This document shows positions 1-4,994 of a stretch of 5,846 nucleotides of DNA, piece by piece (the stretch's first letter is position 1; the number at the start of each line of letters is the position of its first letter). Location: contig JAFAIV010000348.1 in assembly GCA_019236545.1 (NCBI GenBank), positions 1-5,846 of the forward strand. Direction: 5' to 3'. Position numbers and translations under genes: made by a program. The notes below the pieces were generated by a model that was not told where the DNA came from, did no database searches, and saw only the letters and a list, made by a program, of their open reading frames with translations. The stretch is from Actinomycetota bacterium (GTDB taxonomy: Bacteria; Actinomycetota; Thermoleophilia; Gaiellales; Gaiellaceae).

Positions 1-475
1 CCCAGCCGGCGAGCTTGAGGCCGAACGTCGTCGGCTCCGCGTGCACGCCGTGCGTGCGGCCCATCTGCACCGTCTCGCGGTGCTCCTCCGCGCGCGCGAC
101 GACGGCCGCGAACGCGCGGTCGAGATCCTCGAGGATCAGCCGCCCCGCCTGCTGGATCTGAAGCGAGAGGCCGGTGTCGACGACGTCGGAGGACGTGAGG
201 CCGTAGTGGAACCAGCGCCCCTCCTCGCCGAGCCGCTCGGCGACGGCGTCGACGAAGGCCGCCGTGTCGTGGTGGAGGGTCGCCTCGATCTCGGCGACGC
301 GCTCCGGTGACGGGCAGCTCGCCTTCGCCGCAAGCGCCGCGGCCGCATCGGCGGGGACGACGCCCAGCTCGGCCCAGGCGGCCGTCGCCGCCAGCTCCAC
401 GTCCAGCCAGGCCGCGAGCTTGCCCTCGTCCGACCAGATCCTGGCCATGGCCGGACGGGAGTAGCGGGCGATCAC
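1..475 (-). CDS. purB: Adenylosuccinate lyase PurB, N-terminal part (runs off left edge)
   Basis: PurB is a cytoplasmic fumarase/aspartase-superfamily lyase. It releases fumarate twice in purine synthesis, from SAICAR to give AICAR and from adenylosuccinate to give AMP. The 158 visible codons begin MIARYSRPAMARIWSDEGK, a typical PurB N-terminus. They contain HHD (residues 68-70), HYGLTSSDVVDTGLS (90-104) and MGRTHGVHAEPTTFGLKLA (138-156). H69, H90 and H142 sit where the Bacillus-type enzyme has its conserved active-site histidines. The C-terminal two thirds, including the mobile catalytic serine loop, lie outside the window. The start is the GTG at 475-473, because the family N-terminus begins exactly there and a TAGACT box ends six bases before it. 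There is no usable Shine-Dalgarno sequence. It lies on the same strand as purD-purE but is separated from them by an opposing gene. Identity is seen from motifs; leaderless translation is inferred. Confidence 0.95.
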   Translation of the reverse strand, partial: MIARYSRPAMARIWSDEGKLAAWLDVELAATAAWAELGVVPADAAAALAAKASCPSPERVAEIEATLHHDTAAFVDAVAERLGEEGRWFHYGLTSSDVVDTGLSLQIQQAGRLILEDLDRAFAAVVARAEEHRETVQMGRTHGVHAEPTTFGLKLAGW

Positions 476-487
476 CCCCGCAGTCTA
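473..487 (-). promoter_or_regulatory. Candidate leaderless promoter of purB (-10 TAGACT)
   Basis: Read on the minus strand the sequence is TAGACT, then GCGGGG, then the GTG start. The -10-like hexamer (TAnnnT) occupies 487-482 and the start codon follows after exactly six bases, so transcription would begin at or next to the G of GTG. No good TTGACA-like -35 is visible 16-18 bases further upstream. The purD and fdhD starts have the same geometry, which strengthens the call. Confidence 0.5.
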
Positions 488-512
488 GAGCGCTCGCCGG
501 GCGGCCTTCCGG

Positions 513-530
513 CTCCCTCGATCGGGGGAG
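513..530. repeat. 18-base near-palindrome between divergent promoters
   Basis: CTCCCTCGA followed directly by TCGGGGGAG forms two 9-base arms that match apart from one T/G pair. Flanking GGCT (511-514) and AGCC (531-534) extend the symmetry if a two-base slip is allowed. The element lies between the candidate -10 of purB (482-487) and that of the secreted-protein gene (553-558). An operator for one or both genes is the natural reading. A chance GC-rich repeat is the alternative. Confidence 0.4.
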
Positions 531-552
531 AGCCGTCGTCGGGAGGCCGCGC

Positions 553-558
553 TACCCT
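553..558 (+). promoter_or_regulatory. Candidate -10 box of the secreted-protein gene
   Basis: TACCCT fits the TAnnnT form of actinobacterial -10 boxes and would start a transcript near 565, leaving a leader of about 30 bases. The leader (roughly 565-596) is strikingly AT-rich for this window. No convincing -35 is seen. The call rests on one hexamer and its position. Confidence 0.3.
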
Positions 559-585
559 CCTGCAGCTTTATCCCCTAAAAATTGT

Positions 586-591
586 AGGAAG
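586..591 (+). promoter_or_regulatory. Ribosome binding site for the TTG start at 597
   Basis: AGGAAG ends five bases before the TTG codon at 597-599, a good Shine-Dalgarno distance. It decides the start, because the codons that follow encode an immediate Sec-type signal peptide (MKKLLIS...). This leadered, SD-dependent start contrasts with the leaderless-looking starts of purB, purD and fdhD. Confidence 0.7.
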
Positions 592-596
592 ATAAC

Positions 597-1583
597 TTGA
601 AAAAGCTGCTGATTTCTGCTGTGGCAGTGCTCGCCGCCCTCGCCTTCGCCGGCGTCGCGAGCGCTCAGGTCCTTCTCCTCGACGTCCCCGGCTTCGGCTC
701 CTACAACTGGCTGCGCACGCTGAAGGCGGCGCCCGCGAACCCCAAGCCGATCCTCGTGCGGCACACGACGGTCTCCGCCTACGAGCAGACGACGGTGAGG
801 CCGGTGCTCTGGCGCCAGGGCTGCGCGGCGGCCGGGCAGGGGATGAACGGCGTCGTCGTCCTCGACTTCGGCAAGCCTGCCTACAACGGCCACACCTACG
901 GGACGATCCTCTTCTCCGGCCGCTTCGCCTCGAATCACCGGATCACGCTGGCGATGCTCGCCTATGGCCAGGGCTACGCGCACTGCCTCCCCGACGGCTC
1001 CCCGCTGCACGTCACACTCGCACGCGGCACGAGCAACTACCACCCGGCCGTCCCGAGCGCGTACGCCGCCGGGCGCAAGTGGGCTCGAGAGACGACCGCG
1101 CTCGGGCACTACCTCTACGCGGAGAACATCGACCAGCACGTCTGGACGGCCGCGGCCGATGACGCCGAGCCCGCGTGGGATCCCGGCTTCACGCAGACGT
1201 ACCGCTTCTACCAGGGCTACCGCTCGGCCGGGAACGGCCGGACGCTCTACGACTACGGCTCGCTCGACGGCGGCGTCGGGACGATCTGGAAGGCGTGGCA
1301 GGCGTACTACGTCTCCGGCGGGATGACGTACGCGCAGGTGCTGCCCGAGATCTACACCCGCGCCCAGGCGCGCGAGTGGGCGACGCTGGCGCGGGTCGTC
1401 CAGGTGCGGTACCACGGCGTCGTCCGCTTCGCCGGGGTGCTGACGCAGCACACGCCGGGGTGCCGGTGCAGCCTGCTGCCGGCGGACGCGCACAACGCGC
1501 TCGTCCGGGAGCTCGCGGCGCACGGAGCCGGCATGTCGCCCGTCCCGTGGGGCGGGTCGAACATGGGCAACTACTTCGACTAG
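597..1583 (+). CDS. Secreted protein of unknown function, possibly TIM-barrel-like
   Basis: This 328-residue protein is probably exported by the Sec pathway. It has a lysine-containing n-region, a hydrophobic core (about 4-20) and a cleavage site after ASA, residues 21-23. I see no later membrane segment and no lipobox. The mature part is rich in Tyr, Trp and Gly. Short hydrophobic strands end in acidic or polar residues: GVVVLDFG (85-92), AADDAEPAWD (187-196), TLYDYGSLDGG (216-226), QAYYVSGG (235-242), LPEIY (249-253) and RFAGVLTQH (277-285). That pattern recalls secreted beta/alpha-barrel glycosidase-like proteins, but this is inference; no catalytic signature is firm. Cysteines at 76, 130, 289 and 291 could form disulfides. 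The start is TTG with a good ribosome binding site. It sits between purB and purE in opposite orientation and its stop abuts that of purE, so it looks like an insertion into a purine block. Existence as a gene is near certain; function is unknown. Confidence 0.85.
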   Translation: MKKLLISAVAVLAALAFAGVASAQVLLLDVPGFGSYNWLRTLKAAPANPKPILVRHTTVSAYEQTTVRPVLWRQGCAAAGQGMNGVVVLDFGKPAYNGHTYGTILFSGRFASNHRITLAMLAYGQGYAHCLPDGSPLHVTLARGTSNYHPAVPSAYAAGRKWARETTALGHYLYAENIDQHVWTAAADDAEPAWDPGFTQTYRFYQGYRSAGNGRTLYDYGSLDGGVGTIWKAWQAYYVSGGMTYAQVLPEIYTRAQAREWATLARVVQVRYHGVVRFAGVLTQHTPGCRCSLLPADAHNALVRELAAHGAGMSPVPWGGSNMGNYFD

Positions 1584-1991
1584 CTAGGCGCCGAGGATCC
1601 GGATCGCCAGCGCCGCGGCGTTCTTCGCGTTGTCGACGCCGACCGTCGCGACCGGCACGCCGGGCGGCATCTGGGCGATCGAGAGGAGCGCGTCGAGGCC
1701 GTCGAGGACGCTGAGGCTCGAGCGGAGGGGGACGCCGATCACGGGGAGGTCGGTGTGCGCGGCGACCGCTCCCGGGAGCGCCGCCGCCAGGCCGGCGCCG
1801 CAGATGAGGACGCGGAGCCCGCGCTCGCGGGCGGTGCGGGCGTACTCCGCGACCGAGTCCGGCGTGCGGTGCGCCGAGCGAACCTCGAACTCGTAGCCGA
1901 TGCCGGCCTCCTCGAGCGCGGCGGTGCAGCCCTGCATCCGCTCGCGGTCGGACTCGGAGCCGACGAGGATGCCGACCTTCGTCTCAGGCAT
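1584..1991 (-). CDS. purE: N5-carboxyaminoimidazole ribonucleotide mutase PurE
   Basis: PurE converts N5-CAIR to CAIR in purine synthesis. The 135-residue protein has the class I hallmarks: VGSESD (10-15) for phosphate and nucleotide binding, SAHRTP (39-44) with the catalytic His41, PVIGVP (83-88), QMPPGVPVATV (107-117) and NAKNAAALA (121-129). It lacks the C-terminal tail of about 30 residues found in E. coli PurE (169 residues). In the loop normally read as GGAAHLPG, this protein has GLAAALPG (67-74), so the second conserved histidine (His75 in E. coli) is Ala71. The ATG at 1991-1989 overlaps the end of purD by 8 bases, so translation is probably coupled. No purK partner is visible nearby. 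The stop TAG abuts the stop of the convergent secreted-protein gene, so no intergenic terminator fits between them. Confidence 0.95.
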   Translation of the reverse strand: MPETKVGILVGSESDRERMQGCTAALEEAGIGYEFEVRSAHRTPDSVAEYARTARERGLRVLICGAGLAAALPGAVAAHTDLPVIGVPLRSSLSVLDGLDALLSIAQMPPGVPVATVGVDNAKNAAALAIRILGA

Positions 1992-3174
1992 TCGCGGCGA
2001 TGTCGGTGCGGTGGCGCATGCCGGCGAAATCTATGTGGGAGACGGCGTCGTATGCCGCGGTTCTCGCCTCGGGGACGGTCAGGCCGACGCCGACGACGTT
2101 CAGGACGCGGCCGCCGTTCGTGACGAGGCGCCCGTCACGGAGTGCGGTGCCCGCGTGGAAGACGAGCGCGCCGGTCGCCTCCGCCGCGTCGACTCCCTCG
2201 ATCGGCGTGCCGCTGTCGCCGCGCTCCGGGTACTCGCCGCCGGCGAGGACGACCGTGACCGCGGCGCGGGGCGCGACCTGCGGCGGCTGCGCGAGGTCTC
2301 CGGCGAGCACGGGGAGCAGGTCGCCGTCGAGGCGGGGCAGGAGCGACTGCGTCTCCGGATCGCCGAAGCGCGCGTTGAACTCGATCACGCGCAGGCCGTC
2401 CTCCGTCCGCATCAGCCCCGCGTAGAGCAGGCCGTGGAAAGGCGTGCGTCGGCGGGCGAGCTCGCGGAGGACGGGACGGTGGATCAGGTCGAGGATCTCC
2501 ACGGACTCGGCGTCGGGGACGTCCGGGAGCGGGGAGAAGGAGCCCATGCCGCCGGTGTTCGGGCCGGCGTCGCCGTCGCCGACGCGCTTGTAGTCCCGGG
2601 CCGGCGGCAGGACGACAGCCTCCTCGCCGGTGGCGATCGCGAAGACGGAGAGCTCGGGTCCCTCGAGCAGCTCCTCGACGTGGAACGGCTGGCCGAGCGC
2701 CTCGGCGGCGCGCAGGCCGGTGTCCAACTCGGCCTGCGTGCGGCAGACCCAGACGCCCTTCCCGGCGGCGAGCCCGTCGGCCTTGACGACGCAGGGTGGC
2801 CGCGCGACGGGGAGCGTCCGCGCCGTCGGGACGCCAGCCGCGTCCATCACCTCCTTCGCGAACGCCTTCGAGCCCTCGATCCGCGCGGCGGCCGCGTTCG
2901 GGCCGAAGACGGCGATGCCCCGCTGGCGGAGCAGGTCGCCGAGCCCGAGCACGAGCGGCGCCTCGGGGCCGACGACGACGAGGTCGATGCGCAGCTCGCG
3001 CGCGAGCGGGAGGAGGGATGCGGGGTCGTCGGCGCGGACAGGGTGGCAGTGCGCGATGGCGGCGATGCCGGGGTTCCCTGGTGCCGCGTGGAGCTCGGTC
3101 AGGGACGGGCTGCGCGCGATCGCCCACGCGAGCGCGTGCTCGCGCCCGCCCGACCCGACGACCAGGACCCTCAC
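1984..3174 (-). CDS. purD: Phosphoribosylamine-glycine ligase PurD (GARS)
   Basis: PurD joins phosphoribosylamine and glycine using ATP to form glycinamide ribonucleotide. The 396-residue protein starts MRVLVVGSGGREHALAW, the family's N-terminal dinucleotide-like fold. It continues with APGNPG (31-36), VVGPEAPLVLG (67-77), GSKAFAKEVM (101-110), the ATP-grasp lysine motif VKADGLAAGKGV (130-141), DYKRVGDGDAGPNTGGMGSFSP (194-215) and IEFNARFGDPETQ (264-276). It is shorter than the usual 420-430 residues. The segment between GVPTA (115-119) and VVKADG (129-134) lacks the usual helix, and the stretch before HVEELLEG (165-172) is also trimmed. The frame stays open far upstream (to 3804), but the family start is the GTG at 3174-3172. 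That codon sits six bases after TACGAT and has no Shine-Dalgarno sequence. It is first of a purD-purE pair. Confidence 0.95.
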   Translation of the reverse strand: MRVLVVGSGGREHALAWAIARSPSLTELHAAPGNPGIAAIAHCHPVRADDPASLLPLARELRIDLVVVGPEAPLVLGLGDLLRQRGIAVFGPNAAAARIEGSKAFAKEVMDAAGVPTARTLPVARPPCVVKADGLAAGKGVWVCRTQAELDTGLRAAEALGQPFHVEELLEGPELSVFAIATGEEAVVLPPARDYKRVGDGDAGPNTGGMGSFSPLPDVPDAESVEILDLIHRPVLRELARRRTPFHGLLYAGLMRTEDGLRVIEFNARFGDPETQSLLPRLDGDLLPVLAGDLAQPPQVAPRAAVTVVLAGGEYPERGDSGTPIEGVDAAEATGALVFHAGTALRDGRLVTNGGRVLNVVGVGLTVPEARTAAYDAVSHIDFAGMRHRTDIAANA

Positions 3175-3186
3175 GCGCCGATCGTA
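3172..3186 (-). promoter_or_regulatory. Candidate leaderless promoter of purD (-10 TACGAT)
   Basis: On the minus strand TACGAT (3186-3181) is followed by CGGCGC and then the GTG start of purD. The spacing of six bases is the same as at purB and fdhD and predicts a transcript starting at the start codon. No good -35 is visible. A gene on the plus strand starts at 3226, so its promoter must overlap or lie close to this box. TATGGG at 3185-3190 is the only weak plus-strand candidate. Confidence 0.5.
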
Positions 3187-3215
3187 TGGGTTTGGCGCGA
3201 CGGCCTCTCGCGCAA

Positions 3216-3223
3216 GAGGGAGG
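3216..3223 (+). promoter_or_regulatory. Ribosome binding site of the small acidic protein gene
   Basis: GAGGGAGG lies two bases before the ATG at 3226; the shorter GAGGG core lies farther back at a more usual distance. Part of it (AGAGG, 3215-3219) can pair with CCTCT (3204-3208). A competing stem, GCGCGA (3195-3200) with TCGCGC (3208-3213), would prevent that pairing. The start call is fairly secure; control by folding is speculative. Confidence 0.5.
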
Positions 3224-3225
3224 CG

Positions 3226-3582
3226 ATGCTCGAGCCCGGACTGAACCGCCACGAGTGGGAGAGCGAGATGGCCGCGCTCGAGGACCAGCTCGCCGAGAAC
3301 CCGGCCGAATCGCTCCCGGAGCTGGACGACCTCGTCGCGCGGATGCTCGCCGAGGCCGGGTACGACCTGGGCGACCCGGTGGCGCGGGAGGGCGACGAGC
3401 GGGAAGTGGTCGCCGAGTTCCTGGCGGCGCGCGAGATCACGCGGGCGAGCGAGGCCGGCTCCGACGAGCTCGGGCCGGGCGACGTGGCCGCGGCGATCAA
3501 CGGCTACCGCGCGATCTTCGACCACCTCGTCGCCGAGCGTTCCGGCGCCGCCGGCATGGAGGACGTCGCCGAGCTGGAGTGA
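3226..3582 (+). CDS. Small acidic helical protein of unknown function
   Basis: This is a 118-residue protein that I cannot assign to a named family. It starts MLEPGLNRHEWESEMAALED, is rich in Glu, Asp, Ala and Leu, and has no cysteine, signal peptide or membrane segment. It is therefore probably a soluble, mostly helical cytoplasmic protein. WESEMAALEDQLAENPAESLPELDDLVARML (11-41) reads as helical segments. A second part, PVAREGDEREVVAEFLAAREI (51-71), is followed by a helix around GDVAAAINGYRAIFDHLVAE (85-104). The ATG at 3226 has a purine-rich Shine-Dalgarno just before it; an in-frame ATG at 3268 is a weaker alternative. It is divergent from purD with 51 bases between them and lies directly upstream of fdhD. 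The codon pattern and the well-ordered protein support it as real. A role linked to fdhD or purD is only suggested by position. Confidence 0.7.
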   Translation: MLEPGLNRHEWESEMAALEDQLAENPAESLPELDDLVARMLAEAGYDLGDPVAREGDEREVVAEFLAAREITRASEAGSDELGPGDVAAAINGYRAIFDHLVAERSGAAGMEDVAELE

Positions 3583-3584
3583 CG

Positions 3585-3599
3585 TACGCTCCCGCCGTG
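3585..3599 (+). promoter_or_regulatory. Candidate leaderless promoter of fdhD (-10 TACGCT)
   Basis: TACGCT (3585-3590) is followed by CCCGCC and then GTG at 3597. This is the third instance in the window of TAnnnT, six bases, GTG. It begins two bases after the stop codon of the preceding gene, so fdhD could be transcribed on its own. The box is the main reason for preferring the start at 3597 over the in-frame GTG at 3579, which overlaps the upstream stop but lacks a well-spaced Shine-Dalgarno. Confidence 0.5.
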
Positions 3600-4376
3600 G
3601 AGGCGCCTCCGTACTCCGCGGCGTCGGTCGAGGTCGTCCGCCTGCCGGACGGCCGCAGCGAGCGCGACAGCGTCGCGGTCGAGGAGCCGCTGGAGATCCG
3701 GATCGGCGGCGCCCCCGTCGCGGTGACGATGCGCACGCCGGGCCACGACGAGGAGCTCGCGCTCGGGTTCTGCCTCTCGGAGGGACTGCGCCCGGTCTCG
3801 GCACGGCTGCCGGACGACCTCGCGGCGAACACGGTCGAGGTGGCCGCGCCGGGCTTCGACCCGGAGCGGCTGCGGCGGAGCTTCTACACGACGTCGTCGT
3901 GCGGCGTCTGCGGGAAGGGCGCGCTGGACGCGGTCGCGGTCGAGGCGCCGCGGGTGGAGGCGGAGCTCCGGGTGTCGCTCGCGGTGGTCTCCTCGCTGCC
4001 CGAGCGACTGCGGGAGGCGCAGGCGGCGTTCGCGGTCACCGGCGGGCTCCACGCGACCGGGCTCTTCTCCCCGGACGGCGAACTCCTGTGCGTCCGCGAG
4101 GACGTCGGCCGGCACAACGCGCTCGACAAGGTCGTCGGCTGGGCGTTCCTCGACGGGCGGCTGCCGCTCGCGGGCTCGGTGGTCTGCGTCAGCGGGCGGC
4201 TGTCGTTCGAGCTCGTCCAGAAGGCGGCGGTGGCCGGGTGCCCCGTCGTCGTCGCGGTGGGCGCGCCGTCGTCGCTCGCCGTGGAGCTCGCGCGCGACCG
4301 CGGGATCACGCTCTGCGGCTTCGTCCGCGGCGGCTCGGCGAACGTCTACAGCGAGGCGTGGCGGATCCAGGGCTGA
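3597..4376 (+). CDS. fdhD: Formate dehydrogenase accessory sulfurtransferase FdhD
   Basis: FdhD passes sulfur from a cysteine desulfurase to the molybdenum (or tungsten) bis-MGD cofactor of formate dehydrogenase, which activates that enzyme in the cytoplasm. The 259-residue protein has VEEPLEIRIGG (28-38), TPGHDEELALGFCLSEGL (47-64) and the sulfur-carrying loop SSCGVCGKGALDAV (100-113) with Cys102 and Cys105. Further motifs are TGGLHATGLF (148-157), REDVGRHNALDKVVGWA (167-183) and VSGRLSFELVQKAAVAGCPVV (198-218), ending in GITLCGFVRGGSANVYS (236-252). Length and motif order are normal for the family. The start at GTG 3597 is chosen for the promoter-like box six bases before it; GTG 3579 would add six residues and overlap the preceding stop. 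The mobA-like gene follows with an overlap, so both probably serve a molybdoenzyme encoded elsewhere. Confidence 0.93.
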   Translation: MEAPPYSAASVEVVRLPDGRSERDSVAVEEPLEIRIGGAPVAVTMRTPGHDEELALGFCLSEGLRPVSARLPDDLAANTVEVAAPGFDPERLRRSFYTTSSCGVCGKGALDAVAVEAPRVEAELRVSLAVVSSLPERLREAQAAFAVTGGLHATGLFSPDGELLCVREDVGRHNALDKVVGWAFLDGRLPLAGSVVCVSGRLSFELVQKAAVAGCPVVVAVGAPSSLAVELARDRGITLCGFVRGGSANVYSEAWRIQG

Positions 4377-4894
4377 GCGGCGTTCTGCTGGTCGGGGGCG
4401 CGAGCACGCGGTTCGGGTCGCCGAAGGCGCTGGCGCGGCTGGACGGCGAGACGCTGGCCGAGCGGGGGCTGCGCGTGCTGGGCGAGGTGTGCGGGGAGGT
4501 GCTGGCGGTGGGGAAGGCGGCGGACGGGCTGCCGCTCCCGGTGGCGGTGGTCGACGACGGGAACGAGGTGCGCGCCCCGCTCGTGGGCGTCGTGGCGGGG
4601 CTGCGGGCGGCCGCGGCGGAGGTCGTCCTCTTCCTCCCGGTCGACAACGTCGGCATGGACGCGGCCGCGCTGCTGGAACTGGCCGCGGCGTGCCGGGACG
4701 CGGCGGTGCCGCCGACAGGGCCGTTGCCGGGGGCGTACCGGCGGAGCGCGCTCCCGGTCCTCGAGCGGCGGCTCGCAGCGGGCGAGCTGCGGCTCCGTGA
4801 CGCGGTGGAGGAGTTGGATGCCCCGGTCGTCGACCTCGATCCGGGCGCGCTCGTGAACGTGAACGAGCCCGCGGACCTCATCGACCGGCCCTAG
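4358..4894 (+). CDS. mobA: Molybdenum cofactor guanylyltransferase, MobA-like
   Basis: MobA transfers GMP from GTP to molybdopterin cofactor to make MGD, the form used by formate dehydrogenases. The 178-residue protein shows the nucleotidyltransferase signature GVLLVGGASTRFGSPKALA (8-26) with Arg18, Gly20 and Lys23. It also has APLVGVVAGL (73-82), a hydrophobic strand ending in Asp96 (LFLPVDN, 91-97), LPGAYRRSALPVLERRLAAGE (123-143) and the late NVNEPADL (167-174). The usual DMP after the metal-binding Asp is DNV here, and the first motif has SPK rather than xDK. A related sugar- or pterin-nucleotide transferase therefore cannot be excluded. The fdhD neighbour favours MobA. The start is uncertain. 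GTG 4358 is the nearest conventional codon and overlaps fdhD by 19 bases. A CTG at 4373, overlapping the fdhD stop as CTGA, would give an N-terminus closer to the family (SGVLLVGG). Confidence 0.82.
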   Translation: MADPGLSGVLLVGGASTRFGSPKALARLDGETLAERGLRVLGEVCGEVLAVGKAADGLPLPVAVVDDGNEVRAPLVGVVAGLRAAAAEVVLFLPVDNVGMDAAALLELAAACRDAAVPPTGPLPGAYRRSALPVLERRLAAGELRLRDAVEELDAPVVDLDPGALVNVNEPADLIDRP

Positions 4895-4909
4895 GGCCAG
4901 CAAGGGCCG
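4886..4909 (+). terminator. Possible stem-loop at the end of mobA
   Basis: CGGCCCT (4886-4892) can pair with AGGGCCG (4903-4909) around a ten-base loop. GGCCCTAGGGCC (4887-4898) is itself a perfect palindrome that contains the stop codon, so two alternative hairpins are possible. No T-run follows, so if this ends transcription it is not a classical intrinsic terminator. Confidence 0.3.
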
Positions 4910-4936
4910 TCCCAAGGACCCATCCCAAACCCCCGC

Positions 4937-4951
4937 CCACCCACGGGGTGG
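4937..4951. repeat. Short inverted repeat (hairpin) in the convergent gap
   Basis: CCACCC, loop ACG, GGGTGG is a perfect six-pair stem with a three-base loop. It is preceded by a C-rich stretch from about 4919. It could contribute to ending transcription of either convergent gene. There is no T-run on either strand. Confidence 0.35.
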
Positions 4952-4957
4952 AAAGGA

Positions 4958-4988
4958 TTGCGTGGCGCGGCTCGCGCCGGGGTCGCAA
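4958..4988. repeat. Two-tier inverted repeat in the convergent gap
   Basis: An inner perfect stem, GGCGCG (4964-4969) with CGCGCC (4973-4978) around GCT, is nested inside a second stem, TTGCG (4958-4962) with CGCAA (4984-4988). One unpaired base lies on the left and five on the right. The nested pairing is more than expected of a simple spacer, but I know no RNA family that it matches. Confidence 0.35.
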
Positions 4989-4994
4989 GTTCCC

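Noticed and set aside
552..1523. Minus-strand open frame of 323 codons opposite the secreted-protein gene
   Set aside because: Arg/Val/Ala-rich translation with no family motif; the plus strand has a signal peptide, an SD and an orderly protein. It is a GC-driven shadow.
1900..3225. Long plus-strand frame covering purD that leads into the small acidic protein
   Set aside because: Its translation up to about 3225 is low-complexity and antisense to clear PurD motifs; only the part from the ATG at 3226 looks like a protein.
2796..3578. Upstream extension of the fdhD frame
   Set aside because: Arg/Gly/Ala-rich translation opposite purD and in another frame of the small acidic protein; FdhD family length fits a start at 3579 or 3597.
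3175..3804. Upstream extension of the purD frame giving 606 residues
   Set aside because: The added 210 residues have no family resemblance and run antisense to the small acidic protein and the start of fdhD; PurD proteins begin at the GTG at 3174.
3504..4115. Minus-strand open frames opposite fdhD
   Set aside because: No motifs, Arg-rich shadows of a gene with intact FdhD signatures.
4306..4915. Minus-strand open frames opposite mobA
   Set aside because: Ser/Arg-rich or His/Arg-rich shadow translations; the plus strand carries the nucleotidyltransferase motifs.
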